This document shows positions 44,559 through 53,852 of a DNA stretch of 64,000 bases, piece by piece. Where the stretch lies: positions 434,001 to 498,000 of the forward strand of contig CBDDKM010000010.1 in assembly GCA_965230225.1 (NCBI GenBank), given 5' to 3'. Under the pieces are notes generated by a model. The model made no database searches, was not told the DNA's origin, and was given only the letters and a program-made list of their open reading frames with translations. Source of the DNA: CALSMU01 sp965230225. Lineage in GTDB: Bacteria > Bacteroidota > Bacteroidia > Flavobacteriales_D > Parvicellaceae. Position numbers and translations under genes: made by a program. Positions within the stretch are counted from its first letter, which is position 1. Every line of letters begins with the position of its first letter.

Positions 44559-47117
44559 ATGGCAAAAAAAGAAAATTCATATAAAAAGCAAAATACCAGT
44601 AGCAAGAGTAAACCCTCTACTTCTAAAAAGAAATCGACTTCGAAGAAGAAAGCATCTAATTCCAGTTTCAAAAAGGTAATTGAGTTTGCTAAAGATGAGC
44701 GTTTGCACAAATCTATCGGGCTTTTGTTTATCCTTTTCAGCATCTATCTTTTTATAGCATTTACCTCATACCTGTTTACCTGGAAAATTGATTATAACAT
44801 TATCGACGGAGAATCTTTCTCATTCGTTTTTTCTGATGATGAAATTCAGGTAAGAAACTGGCTAGGAAAACTGGGAGCTTTTACTGCACATAAATTCTTG
44901 AAGGTGTGGTTCGGTGTAGGATCCTATGCATTCGCTATCTTTTCGTTTATCCTTGGTGTAAGAATTTTATTTAAAATCAAACTGTTCTCATTGGTTAAAA
45001 CCCTAAAGTTTGGAAGTGTATCTATGGTTTGGATTTCCATTTTCATGGCCTACTTCTTTGCTTCTCCAATGGATTTCATGGGTGGAATGTTTGGTAAACA
45101 AATTGTTGACTGGGTATCCAACATAGCCGGTTCCATAGGAGCTGGTTTATTTGTTTTCTTTAGTGGAATTCTGGCGATCATTGTACTATTTAACCCACCT
45201 CTTTCCAAAGTGGCAGAGTTACTTCAATTCGGACAAAAAGACGACGGTGAATTCATCCCGGAAGACGAAACCGAAGCGGTTAATACTATCCGCGAAGAAG
45301 ATATTATTAAAGAAAAAGAATCTGCACCGGTTGTCCTTTCAGTTTCTGAAGAAGAGCCTATTCCTGAACCGGAGCCCATTGCCCCTACTCCACCTGAAGA
45401 GCCTATTTCAGCTCCATTGGATGTAAAAATGCCAGTGGAAGAAATTGTAGAAGAACCAACCATTGTTACTCCACCTGTTACACCAACTCCTGAACCTACT
45501 GCTTCAGAAGAACCAATAGAAGGATTAGAGGTTGCTGAAACCAAGGAAGAAGAAATTCTCTCTGAATCTGAACTTAGTGATAAAGTGAAAGAATTTGGAT
45601 TGTTTGACCCAAAACTTGAGCTTTCACAATACCAACTTCCTGGAATTGAGTTATTGGTTGATCATGGAGGTGGGAACATTCAGATCAATAAAGAAGAATT
45701 AGAGGCTAACAAGAATAAAATTATTGAAACACTTGGTAATTATAAAATTGAAATTGCCAAGATTAAAGCTACCATTGGTCCTACGGTTACTTTATACGAG
45801 ATTGTTCCTGCACCAGGAGTTCGTATTTCTAAAATTAAAAACCTGGAAGACGATATTGCTCTAAGCTTAGCAGCGTTAGGGATAAGAATTATTGCTCCAA
45901 TGCCGGGAAAAGGAACCATTGGTATTGAGGTACCAAACTCTAAGCCAGACATTGTATCCATGCGAACATTGTTAGCATCGGACAAATTTCAGAATTCCGA
46001 TATGGATCTTCCGGTAGCATTAGGAAAAACCATTTCTAACGAAACATTTGTAACTGACTTAGCCAAAATGCCTCACTTACTAATGGCAGGAGCAACCGGG
46101 CAAGGTAAATCTGTTGGGTTAAATGCTATCCTTGTTTCTTTACTATACAAAAAGCACCCTTCGCAAATCAAGTTTGTATTGGTGGACCCTAAAAAGGTAG
46201 AGCTTGCCATTTATAATAAGATTGAACGACACTTCTTAGCTAAACTACCGGGTGATAGTGATGCTATTATTACAGACACCAGCCAGGTGGTAACCACCCT
46301 TAACAGTTTGTGTGTAGAAATGGATCAACGATATGATCTATTGAAGAGTGCGCTTTGCAGAAACATTAAAGAATACAACAAGAAATTCGTTAACCGAAAA
46401 CTAAACCCGGAAAAAGGACATCGATACCTGCCATACATAGTGCTGGTAATTGACGAGTTTGCAGATTTAATTATGACTGCTGGTAAAGAAGTAGAAACAC
46501 CTATTGCCAGGTTGGCACAGTTAGCCAGAGCAATTGGTATTCACCTTATCGTAGCTACACAAAGGCCATCGGTTAATGTAATTACAGGGATCATTAAAGC
46601 CAACTTCCCGGCTCGTATCGCCTTTAGGGTAACTTCTAAAATCGATTCTCGAACCATTCTGGATGCAGGAGGTGCTGATCAATTGATTGGACGTGGAGAT
46701 ATGCTTTACTCTCCAGGGAACGAACTAATCCGTTTACAGTGTGGATTTGTAGACACCCCCGAAGTAGATGAGATTGTAGATTTCATTGGAACTCAACGAG
46801 GATATCCTGAGGCATTCCTACTCCCTGAGTACATCGATGAAAGTGCCCAGGCTAGCTCAGCAGATTTAGATGAGAAATTGGATTCATTGTTTGAAGAAGC
46901 AGCGTATATTATTGTAAATCAACAACAAGGATCCGCATCTAACATTCAGAGAAAACTAAAAATTGGTTATAACAGAGCCGGTCGAATCATCGATCAAATG
47001 GAGATTACTGGACTAATTGGCCCCCACCGTGGAAGTAAAGCCAGAGAGGTTCTTATACCAGACGTGATGGCTTTGGAACAGTTTTTGGAGAACCTCCGAG
47101 AAAAAGGAATGATATAG
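44559..47117 (+). CDS. ftsK: DNA translocase FtsK/SpoIIIE
   Basis: Pumps chromosome ends to the daughter cells at division. The 852-residue protein begins with a Lys/Ser-rich tail, then about four transmembrane helices (50-220) and an acidic Pro/Glu-rich linker (about 225-335). The motor follows: Walker A GATGQGKSVG near 512, Walker B VLVIDEFADL near 630. Last comes the winged-helix gamma domain (from about 777; SNIQRKLKIGYNRAGRIIDQME) that reads KOPS-like sites. Complete. The lolA gene follows by 25 bases, a common neighbour in this phylum. Confidence 0.96.
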   Translation: MAKKENSYKKQNTSSKSKPSTSKKKSTSKKKASNSSFKKVIEFAKDERLHKSIGLLFILFSIYLFIAFTSYLFTWKIDYNIIDGESFSFVFSDDEIQVRNWLGKLGAFTAHKFLKVWFGVGSYAFAIFSFILGVRILFKIKLFSLVKTLKFGSVSMVWISIFMAYFFASPMDFMGGMFGKQIVDWVSNIAGSIGAGLFVFFSGILAIIVLFNPPLSKVAELLQFGQKDDGEFIPEDETEAVNTIREEDIIKEKESAPVVLSVSEEEPIPEPEPIAPTPPEEPISAPLDVKMPVEEIVEEPTIVTPPVTPTPEPTASEEPIEGLEVAETKEEEILSESELSDKVKEFGLFDPKLELSQYQLPGIELLVDHGGGNIQINKEELEANKNKIIETLGNYKIEIAKIKATIGPTVTLYEIVPAPGVRISKIKNLEDDIALSLAALGIRIIAPMPGKGTIGIEVPNSKPDIVSMRTLLASDKFQNSDMDLPVALGKTISNETFVTDLAKMPHLLMAGATGQGKSVGLNAILVSLLYKKHPSQIKFVLVDPKKVELAIYNKIERHFLAKLPGDSDAIITDTSQVVTTLNSLCVEMDQRYDLLKSALCRNIKEYNKKFVNRKLNPEKGHRYLPYIVLVIDEFADLIMTAGKEVETPIARLAQLARAIGIHLIVATQRPSVNVITGIIKANFPARIAFRVTSKIDSRTILDAGGADQLIGRGDMLYSPGNELIRLQCGFVDTPEVDEIVDFIGTQRGYPEAFLLPEYIDESAQASSADLDEKLDSLFEEAAYIIVNQQQGSASNIQRKLKIGYNRAGRIIDQMEITGLIGPHRGSKAREVLIPDVMALEQFLENLREKGMI

Positions 47118-47142
47118 AACCAAATCAAAAAAATTACGAATT

Positions 47143-47781
47143 ATGAAACAGATATTTTTACTCATATTAGGAGGGTTCATGCTTAGTACAGGTGTGGCTC
47201 AGGATGACGAGAAGGCAAAGAAGATTCTGTCTGAACTCAGCGAAGAAACAAAAGGGTATAAAACCATGTCGATCGACTTTAAATTATCTATTAAAAGTAA
47301 AGACATTAATACCTCTCAAAAAGGAAAAGCTTATACCAAGGGAACCAAGTTCTTTTACAAAACAGACGATAGAGAGGTTTATTGCGATGGAGAATCTGTA
47401 TGGTCTTTCCTAAAGGATGAAAACGAATGTTATATTGATTACATCGAAGACCTAGAAGGTGGAATTAACCCAAGTGAGGTGATGAACATCTGGGAAGATA
47501 ACTTTAGGTACCAATACATTCAGGAGTCTAAAATTGGAGAAACTCCTGTACACGAAATTAAACTGTTCCCAAAAGATCCTAAAAACAGTAAATACCATCA
47601 AGTTTTACTAAAGATCGATAAGAATAAGAAACAAATTAAAAAAGCCATCATTAAAACAAAAGATGGGGTAACACTTCAATTTACCATTAACAAGCTTACT
47701 CCTAATCAGGAAATCAGCGACTCTAAGTTTAAATGGGTAAAAGCTAAGCACGAAGGTGTTACGGAAATAGATAACAGATAA
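47143..47781 (+). CDS. lolA: Outer-membrane lipoprotein carrier protein LolA-like
   Basis: This 212-residue periplasmic protein has a signal peptide (1-19, ending GVAQ). The mature part is an incomplete beta-barrel of the LolA type: KTMSIDFKLSIKS, QKGKAYTKGTKFFYKT, REVYCDGESVWSFL, and YHQVLLKIDKNKKQIKKAIIK. LolA carries lipoproteins from the inner to the outer membrane. The pair ftsK-lolA is common in Bacteroidota, and there is a strong terminator after it. LolA and the related LolA-like family are hard to separate by eye. Confidence 0.88.
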   Translation: MKQIFLLILGGFMLSTGVAQDDEKAKKILSELSEETKGYKTMSIDFKLSIKSKDINTSQKGKAYTKGTKFFYKTDDREVYCDGESVWSFLKDENECYIDYIEDLEGGINPSEVMNIWEDNFRYQYIQESKIGETPVHEIKLFPKDPKNSKYHQVLLKIDKNKKQIKKAIIKTKDGVTLQFTINKLTPNQEISDSKFKWVKAKHEGVTEIDNR

Positions 47782-47801
47782 ACACACTATACTTCAAAAG
47801 G

Positions 47802-47831
47802 AAATCCTGCCAATGGCAGGATTTTTTTTTA
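47802..47831 (+). terminator. Intrinsic terminator after lolA
   Basis: AATCCTGCC (47803-47811), loop AAT, GGCAGGATT (47815-47823) and a run of T. Confidence 0.9.
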
Positions 47832-47878
47832 CATCAAAATTTGTTTTTTATCTTCACTGCAAAGGAAGATTTTAGAAC

Positions 47879-49561
47879 ATGATTTTTAACAGAGTTGTTT
47901 TTTCTTACGCGGTAAAAGTAACCGAAGAGCCATTCGACTTAGGAGACGGTAGAGTGTATTCCCAAACGGCGCGTGTTACTTTTAGAGACAGCAACAAAAA
48001 TATTGTTGAAAAAAGAAAATATGCAGTAGTACTTCCTGAAGACTTATATGAATGCATAAACAACGGAGAAGACATCAATGTTTCTAATTGCTTTGTGCAC
48101 AACTTCTCCGCAAGCGACTATCGGACTAAATATGGCTTACCTAGCGATCAGTTATTAGAGCTAAATAATTTTAACGCTAAGAATACACTTTTTGAATCGG
48201 ACCAAACAGTGGATTTCTCCTTCTGCAAATTCACAGGGTCTAGAGCACAATTTGCAGGAGCCCATTTTGGAGCAGGAAATTTAAGTTTTCAAAAATCTCA
48301 CTTCGAAAACGATGTAATCGACTTTTCCAATACCAGCTATAGTGAGGGAAATAATAGCTGGCAATACGTTTCTTTTGGAAACGGAATGTTGAGTTTTGAG
48401 AATGCCTCTTTTATTAATGGTAATATCGCCTTTATTAATACACTGTTTGGAGATGGAAACGTTAACTTCAAAAACGTGGACTTTGGGGATGGGAATGTAG
48501 AATTTCAGTTTTCAAGATTCGGAGATGGGATCATTGCTTTTGATCGTTCCAATTTTAATGGTGAGTTAGTAGACTTTAGTAAAGTTGAATTTGGTAACGG
48601 TAAATTAGAGTTTAGAAGAACGGACTTTGGTAATGCTGTGGTTTCTTTTCAGGAGATGGAACACGGTAGCGGTAGGGTCAATTTTAGAAGAGCTAAGTTT
48701 GGAGACCGCCCTATTACCTTCGAAATGGCCACCTTTGGAGACGTGGACGTTATTTTTGATGAAGTACAGTTTGGTATTGGGAACTTATCTCTATTAAACT
48801 CCTCAGCCAAAAAAATCTCCTTTAAAAGCTGCCAGTTATCCAATTACATTGATTTAAGGGTAGATAAATGCCATACGCTGGACTTATCCAACACCATCAT
48901 TAGAGACATTATAGACCTTAAGCCAGGAGTAGCTAAAGTGGATGTAGAAAGGCTTTACATTTACAGTGTTAGAATAGTAGGTAAAATATTCATCTCCTGG
49001 CTGGATAATGATATTCCTAAACTAATTGGAAAACAAACTAAAACAACTCCAAGACAAAAAGCTGATCAATACAGGATATTAAAGGAAGATTTTCATAATT
49101 CTGGTCAGTACAATGATGAAGATAGAGCTTACGTTGCATTTAAAAGGGAGGAATTAAAATACCACACATTAGATGCAGTTAAGAAAAATAAACTCAGAGC
49201 TATTTGGGCCTACCCTTCTGCATTTCTTCAAAAACTGGTATTCGATCGAATGGGATTATATGCTACCAGTCCTTTCAGGGTACTATTCAGTATTTTTGTA
49301 GTGTACGGCATCTATAGTATGATCTATGTTCTGTTCGAATTAACCGGGCATGGGCAAATTAGCTGTATTGCAGAAAATATGCCCGCCATGGAAAAAATCA
49401 TTGACTCCTTTTACTTTAGTGCAGTTACTTTTCTAACCATTGGATACGGAGAGTGTACTCCAGAAGGGTTCTTTAAGATCATCGCCCCTATGGAAGGTTG
49501 GAGTGGAATGTTTATGATGAGCTATTTTACAGTGGCCTTTGTCCGAAAGATTCTCCGATAA
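47879..49561 (+). CDS. Dodecapeptide-repeat potassium channel-like protein
   Basis: This 560-residue protein has an N-terminal domain (1-104), then sixteen exact 12-residue units (118-309, plus one 13-residue unit before), consensus F-G-x-G-x-hydrophobic-x-F-x4, likely a beta-solenoid. A second beta region and an amphipathic linker (QYRILKEDFHNSGQYNDEDRA is the conserved type) lead to a two-helix pore. TM1 is at 466-488, the pore loop carries the filter TIGYG (520-524), and TM2 is at about 540-556. There is no signal peptide, so the repeats should be cytoplasmic. Pentapeptide-repeat channels are known; the strict 12-residue period differs from these. The gene is monocistronic between the lolA terminator and gltA, with a weak hairpin (CCTCC/GGAGG, 49569-49583) after it. 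The gating ligand is unknown. Confidence 0.85.
   Translation: MIFNRVVFSYAVKVTEEPFDLGDGRVYSQTARVTFRDSNKNIVEKRKYAVVLPEDLYECINNGEDINVSNCFVHNFSASDYRTKYGLPSDQLLELNNFNAKNTLFESDQTVDFSFCKFTGSRAQFAGAHFGAGNLSFQKSHFENDVIDFSNTSYSEGNNSWQYVSFGNGMLSFENASFINGNIAFINTLFGDGNVNFKNVDFGDGNVEFQFSRFGDGIIAFDRSNFNGELVDFSKVEFGNGKLEFRRTDFGNAVVSFQEMEHGSGRVNFRRAKFGDRPITFEMATFGDVDVIFDEVQFGIGNLSLLNSSAKKISFKSCQLSNYIDLRVDKCHTLDLSNTIIRDIIDLKPGVAKVDVERLYIYSVRIVGKIFISWLDNDIPKLIGKQTKTTPRQKADQYRILKEDFHNSGQYNDEDRAYVAFKREELKYHTLDAVKKNKLRAIWAYPSAFLQKLVFDRMGLYATSPFRVLFSIFVVYGIYSMIYVLFELTGHGQISCIAENMPAMEKIIDSFYFSAVTFLTIGYGECTPEGFFKIIAPMEGWSGMFMMSYFTVAFVRKILR
48230..48805 (+). repeat. Sixteen tandem 36-base coding units
   Basis: DNA coding for residues 118-309 of the channel-like protein, sixteen in-register units of 36 bases with no indel. 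The unit is conserved in protein (Phe at positions 1 and 8, Gly at 2 and often 4) but diverged in DNA, so it is an old repeat under selection and not a recent expansion. Confidence 0.85.
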
Positions 49562-49623
49562 AATCTTTCCTCCGAATAGGAGGTATATTATCCTATTAAA
49601 TTTACATCAAATTATACCCTAAA

Positions 49624-49657
49624 TTGCTTTTAAATTAGCGGTAAATGATTATCTTTA
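49624..49657 (+). promoter_or_regulatory. Promoter of gltA
   Basis: TTG (49624-49626) and TATCTTTA (49650-49657) are separated by 23 bases. This fits the flavobacterial pattern TTG-N17-23-TAnnTTTG with one mismatch, about 42 bases before the ATG. Confidence 0.45.
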
Positions 49658-49699
49658 CGAGCCCTTAATTGGGCATCCAAATTAAATCCAATTTACATT

Positions 49700-51010
49700 A
49701 TGAGCGAGACAGATAATTTAACCATGAACGAAACAGCAAAATTGGTCCTTGGTGGACAAGAATTTGAATTTCCTGTTGTAACAGGATCAGAAAACGAAAA
49801 AGCCATTGATATCTCCAAATTAAGAGGAACTACCGGATACATTACTATCGATCCGGGATTCAAAAATACTGGTTCTTGTAAAAGTGCCATCACCTTCCTT
49901 AACGGGGAAAAAGGTATTCTTAAATACAGAGGTTATTCAATTGAAGAGCTTGCTGAAAAAGCAACTTTTCTAGAAGTGGCTTACTTGCTAATTTATGGTG
50001 AATTACCTACTCAAGAAGAATTATTTAGCTTCAGAGATTCTATTACGCATCATACATTGATTCATGAAGATATGAAGCAATCGTTAGAGGCTTTCCCTAG
50101 AGGAGCTCACCCAATGGGAGTTGCAGCTTCTATGATCGTCTCTCTATCTACTTTCTACCCGGAATCTCAAGATCCTAACAGACCAAAACAAGCAATTGAT
50201 TTAACAATTCATAGATTACTTGCTAAGTTACCTACTATTGCTGCATGGTCTCATAAAGTATCTCAACGTCACCCAGTAGTATACCCACAAAACAAATATG
50301 GATACTGTGAGAACTTCCTTCACATGATGTTTAAAATGCCTACAGAAGACTACGTACCAAATCCGGTTGTGGTTAAAGCATTGAACACATTATTGATCTT
50401 ACACGCAGATCACGAGCAAAACTGTTCTGCTTCTACAGTAAGAGTTGTTGGTTCTTCTCAAGCTAACCTGTATGCTTCAGTTGCTGCAGGAGTTAGTGCT
50501 CTTTGGGGGCCACTTCACGGTGGAGCTAACCAGGCTGTAATTGAGATGTTAGAAAACATCAAAGAAGATGGAGGTGATTTAGAAAAATGGATTGCTAAAG
50601 CAAAAGACAAAAATGATTCTTTCCGTTTAATGGGATTCGGGCATAGAGTATATAAAAACTTCGATCCTAGAGCTAAGATCATTAAGAAAGAATGTGATGC
50701 TGTATTAAGCGCTCTTGGAATTGATGACCCGGTATTGGATATCGCTAAGAGATTAGAAGAAGTAGCGTTGAAAGATGACTACTTCGTTCAGAGAGGTCTT
50801 TACCCTAATGTAGATTTCTACTCTGGAATTATTTATAGAGCTCTTGGAATTCCTACAGAGATGTTTACCGTTATGTTCGCTATTGGACGTCTTCCTGGAT
50901 GGATTGCACAATGGAAAGAAATGGTTGAAAACAAAGAACCAATTGGAAGACCAAGACAAGTTTACACAGGATCTAATTCTAGAGAATATGTAGACATTAC
51001 TAATCGCTAA
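49700..51010 (+). CDS. gltA: Citrate synthase
   Basis: First step of the TCA cycle: oxaloacetate plus acetyl-CoA to citrate. The 436-residue protein is of the hexameric type II length, with an N-terminal beta segment (KLVLGGQEFEFPVV). It has the catalytic His in ILHADHEQNCSAS, the second His in MGFGHRVYKNFDPRA, and Asp in YPNVDFYSG. The promoter and terminator flank it tightly, so it is its own unit. Confidence 0.97.
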   Translation: MSETDNLTMNETAKLVLGGQEFEFPVVTGSENEKAIDISKLRGTTGYITIDPGFKNTGSCKSAITFLNGEKGILKYRGYSIEELAEKATFLEVAYLLIYGELPTQEELFSFRDSITHHTLIHEDMKQSLEAFPRGAHPMGVAASMIVSLSTFYPESQDPNRPKQAIDLTIHRLLAKLPTIAAWSHKVSQRHPVVYPQNKYGYCENFLHMMFKMPTEDYVPNPVVVKALNTLLILHADHEQNCSASTVRVVGSSQANLYASVAAGVSALWGPLHGGANQAVIEMLENIKEDGGDLEKWIAKAKDKNDSFRLMGFGHRVYKNFDPRAKIIKKECDAVLSALGIDDPVLDIAKRLEEVALKDDYFVQRGLYPNVDFYSGIIYRALGIPTEMFTVMFAIGRLPGWIAQWKEMVENKEPIGRPRQVYTGSNSREYVDITNR

Positions 51011-51029
51011 TATTAGATCAATATAATTG

Positions 51030-51062
51030 AAAAAGAGCCTGAGTATTCAGGCTCTTTTTTTG
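51030..51062 (+). terminator. Intrinsic terminator after gltA
   Basis: AAAAGAGCCTGA (51031-51042), loop GTAT, TCAGGCTCTTTT (51047-51058) and further T. Confidence 0.9.
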
Positions 51063-51166
51063 TATATACCTATAACTCAAAGTCTTGAATATTTTTTCAT
51101 TTTTTTTCGTTTTTCTCGTGTAACGTTTCATCCTTAGGTTGGTTATAGATGAAAAATTAACATACC

Positions 51167-52237
51167 ATGAGAAAAACAATTTTATTACCCCTTGCACTAA
51201 TCTTTATAGGAACAACTGCACTTGCACAAAATGAAGGAAGATGGTACAATGGAGACTGGGTTCAAATTTGGGAATACTCCTCTGTAAGTAAAGAAACCAG
51301 AGAAAAAATTAAAGCTTCTGGAGTTAAAAGTGAAGAAGCTTATCGAACTACTAAAAAAGGTGAAATACTTACTCAAGCCACTACCTTCGATGAGGAAGGT
51401 AGAATTACATCAGCCAACAAAAAGCACTGGAACAAAAACAAATACAGAAAACATACCTATAAGTATAATGACGAAGGGTTGATTTCTAAAATTGAAAAAA
51501 CAGATTATAAAGGAAACGCATATCTGGTAACCGAATACAAATACAATAAGGATCAACACCGTACCCTCTTCGTACAATCCACCATGAAGAAGGGAGAAAC
51601 AAAGAAAATCGAATCAGGATATAATGGAGATCAACTGATCTGGCGCAAATCTTACTTGAAAGGAAATACAACTCCACAGCAAAATTGGACCTACGAGTAC
51701 TACGAAGACAACTCCAGAAAGGAAACCAAGTACTTTAAAAAAGGAAAGCTGAAGTATACCTATCACTATGATTGTAAACCTGAAGGAGAAATTCAGGAAA
51801 CCAAACACAAAGACACTTCGGTGATTTGCATTAGAGAAGAATTAGACCCGGACGGAAATACAGTAAAATACATGCAAACCACTAACGATAAAAATGAAGT
51901 GGTAACCAATAGAAATGTGTATACACCGGAAGGAAAATTAATTGCAGGATCATCTAAAGGGAAAGATGGTAGCATGAGATACTGGTGGGAAAAGAAGAAC
52001 AACGTACACCATTATAAATACTACCGAAAAGGAAAATTATATTACGAAAACTTCACTACTTACGACGATAACAACAACCGACTTAAGTACGAATACATTT
52101 CGCACAAAAAACCTAAATGGAACCGTAAAACTGTTTACGAATATGATTCAAATGGATTGTTGACCAAAGAATCCAATTACGATCACGAAGGAGAAATTCG
52201 ATACACTGCCCGATTTGTAAGAGAGTTTTACAACTAA
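51167..52237 (+). CDS. Secreted YD/RHS-like repeat protein, hypothetical
   Basis: This 356-residue protein has a signal peptide (1-20, ending LAQ). The rest is a series of short strands rich in Tyr, Lys and Glu with motifs such as YKYNDEGLISKIEKTDYKGN, EYDSNGLLTKESNYDHEG and YYRKGKLYYENFTTYDDN. These resemble the YD repeats of RHS proteins and the MORN-like YwqK family, which form open beta sheets. No toxin domain, protease or sorting domain is present. It is probably periplasmic or surface exposed. It is followed by a terminator that overlaps the convergent gene. Confidence 0.75.
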   Translation: MRKTILLPLALIFIGTTALAQNEGRWYNGDWVQIWEYSSVSKETREKIKASGVKSEEAYRTTKKGEILTQATTFDEEGRITSANKKHWNKNKYRKHTYKYNDEGLISKIEKTDYKGNAYLVTEYKYNKDQHRTLFVQSTMKKGETKKIESGYNGDQLIWRKSYLKGNTTPQQNWTYEYYEDNSRKETKYFKKGKLKYTYHYDCKPEGEIQETKHKDTSVICIREELDPDGNTVKYMQTTNDKNEVVTNRNVYTPEGKLIAGSSKGKDGSMRYWWEKKNNVHHYKYYRKGKLYYENFTTYDDNNNRLKYEYISHKKPKWNRKTVYEYDSNGLLTKESNYDHEGEIRYTARFVREFYN

Positions 52238-52243
52238 AGATAG

Positions 52244-52270
52244 AGCCGCTTTAAGCGGCTTTATTTTTAT
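52244..52270 (+). terminator. Intrinsic terminator overlapping a convergent coding end
   Basis: AGCCGCT (52244-52250), loop TTA, AGCGGCT (52254-52260), then TTATTTTTAT. The right arm encodes the last residues (KAA) and the stop of the convergent YtxJ-like gene. Confidence 0.75.
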
Positions 52271-52637
52271 CTAGCTGTCTTTTTATCTCACTAGGATCAA
52301 TAGCTCCGTGAGATGAATGATAAGTTACTTTACCATTGACCAATAAAATTACCTGGGGAGATTGATGTTCTACCCCGAATTTGGAAGCAATTTCATTTGA
52401 CACCCCTCTATAACTCAATAAATCCAGGTAATAGGTCTTCAATTCCTCTCCATTAATATCCCAACCTCTTTCCAATCTGGACTTCGCCATAGAACTGATG
52501 GCACATCGTGTACTATGTTTAAAAAGCATCACTGGCTTAGAAAAAGATTCTTTAGCAATCGAATTTAACTGCTCAAGCTCGCTTAATTCGTTCCACTGCA
52601 ACGAACCTTTATCGTTTCCATTTCCAAATAGTTTCAT
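52251..52637 (-). CDS. ytxJ: YtxJ-type bacillithiol-system protein (DUF2847)
   Basis: A thioredoxin-like protein of 128 residues from the ATG at 52637. It has a single Cys in FKHSTRCAIS near residue 42 and, past the middle, the cis-Pro segment HQSPQVILL followed by GKVTYHSSHG. This is the YtxJ/DUF2847 pattern. In Firmicutes YtxJ is proposed to act as a monothiol bacilliredoxin. An in-frame start at 52664 overlaps a perfect -7 box and is rejected. Presence suggests bacillithiol use, but no bsh gene is in the window. Confidence 0.85.
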   Translation of the reverse strand: MKLFGNGNDKGSLQWNELSELEQLNSIAKESFSKPVMLFKHSTRCAISSMAKSRLERGWDINGEELKTYYLDLLSYRGVSNEIASKFGVEHQSPQVILLVNGKVTYHSSHGAIDPSEIKRQLDKNKAA

Positions 52638-52661
52638 AGGTATAATCTCAAAGTTCGAATA

Positions 52662-52669
52662 CAAATGTA
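52662..52669 (-). promoter_or_regulatory. -7 box (TACATTTG) of the YtxJ-type gene
   Basis: Perfect minus-strand TAnnTTTG, 24 bases before the ATG at 52637. Confidence 0.55.
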
Positions 52670-52724
52670 TTGAACCGAATCTACTTAGAATGTCACAAAT
52701 TAGACAACGCTTCTAAATCTCCAT

Positions 52725-53759
52725 CTACTGTTTTACGAATGTTTTTTGAGTTGAAAACTCATCTGACTGAGCTTTGATAAAGTAGATTCCAACAGGTAAC
52801 TCTTCTATGTTAATGGTCCCTTTAGAACTTCCTGATTTCATTAATTTACCATTTACAGAATAGATGTTGTAATCAAAATCCCTCATACTAATGGTAATAA
52901 AGTTACTAGCCGGAACCGGGTAAATGTTAATTTTTGAACCAGATAACTCTTCCACCCCAACATGAATTTCATCCTGATACTTTACCTCATTTACGATCCC
53001 ACCTCTTTCAATTACTTTCATTACAGGAGCTGAAATACCATCTGCATACCATTCGTAGATGGTTTCTGTTGGACGATCAAAGTTATTTCCAAATCCAATT
53101 TGGTCGATGTACAAAGTATCTCTCTGATCCAGGGTAGTTTTGACTCTCAAGCATTGTGAGTAAGTCTGGTATGGAGTGGTTAACTCACCCCATCCATCTA
53201 CTTCTACTTTTCTTCTGATCCATTGCCCATAGGAGCCTAACGTAGGAATATTCATGATATAATACGCCGTAGTGGAGTCAGTAGTACCATAGGTCATTGG
53301 TAATGGGTAAATCTGATCTATGGTATCGTACTTTACAGAGGTTGGAATTCCGTTAATGTTTGCTCCAAAACCAGTTAGCTTCAATGCAGATGATTCGTTT
53401 CTAAAGTAATCATAACGCTCAGAAATGGTTATTTGTCCGAAAGCATCAAAATCTACCCCTACCACAGCATAATCTGCTTTATGATCAGGATACAATAAAA
53501 TATTGTTAAAGTACAATTGGTAAGCTAGTGGAGTTGCTGTTACATCTACCATCTCCAACGTATCCTGAAAACTGTAAATCAAACTGGAATAATCCCATGT
53601 ATAGTTAGTCCCTGTCATGGTTGGGTCCACAGAAGTTAAATCAGCTACATTGCTATAAAAAAACGAATCTCCATTTTGCGGAAGATCAGAACTTTGAATA
53701 GTTATTTGTGCTTGTAAGCATGATGGTAAGAGTAATAAGATGGTCAGTAGTTTTTTCAC
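52725..53759 (-). CDS. Secreted protein with T9SS type A sorting domain
   Basis: This protein of about 344 residues starts at GTG (53759). It has a signal peptide (MKKLLTILLLLPSCLQAQ), a beta-rich passenger with SDLPQNGDSFFYS and IGFGNNFDRPTETIYEWY, and a C-terminal type A sorting domain (KINIYPVPASNFITISM). A TTG start two codons upstream (53765) is possible. The passenger family is unknown. It is divergent from the next unit and shares a 93-base promoter region with it. Confidence 0.82.
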   Translation of the reverse strand: MKKLLTILLLLPSCLQAQITIQSSDLPQNGDSFFYSNVADLTSVDPTMTGTNYTWDYSSLIYSFQDTLEMVDVTATPLAYQLYFNNILLYPDHKADYAVVGVDFDAFGQITISERYDYFRNESSALKLTGFGANINGIPTSVKYDTIDQIYPLPMTYGTTDSTTAYYIMNIPTLGSYGQWIRRKVEVDGWGELTTPYQTYSQCLRVKTTLDQRDTLYIDQIGFGNNFDRPTETIYEWYADGISAPVMKVIERGGIVNEVKYQDEIHVGVEELSGSKINIYPVPASNFITISMRDFDYNIYSVNGKLMKSGSSKGTINIEELPVGIYFIKAQSDEFSTQKTFVKQ

Positions 53760-53787
53760 GGTCAATTTCTTTTTTTATGTGATGGTT

Positions 53788-53795
53788 CAAATATA
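53788..53795 (-). promoter_or_regulatory. -7 box (TATATTTG) of the T9SS cargo gene
   Basis: Perfect minus-strand TAnnTTTG, 28 bases before the GTG start at 53759. Confidence 0.55.
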
Positions 53796-53819
53796 CCTCT
53801 TTGATTTCGTAACTTTGGA

Positions 53820-53827
53820 TAATAAAT
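53820..53827 (+). promoter_or_regulatory. -7 box (TAACTTTG) of the TonB-receptor unit
   Basis: Perfect TAnnTTTG, 25 bases before the ATG at 53853. Confidence 0.55.
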
Positions 53828-53852
53828 CCTACAAAACAGAGTTAATTTCAAC

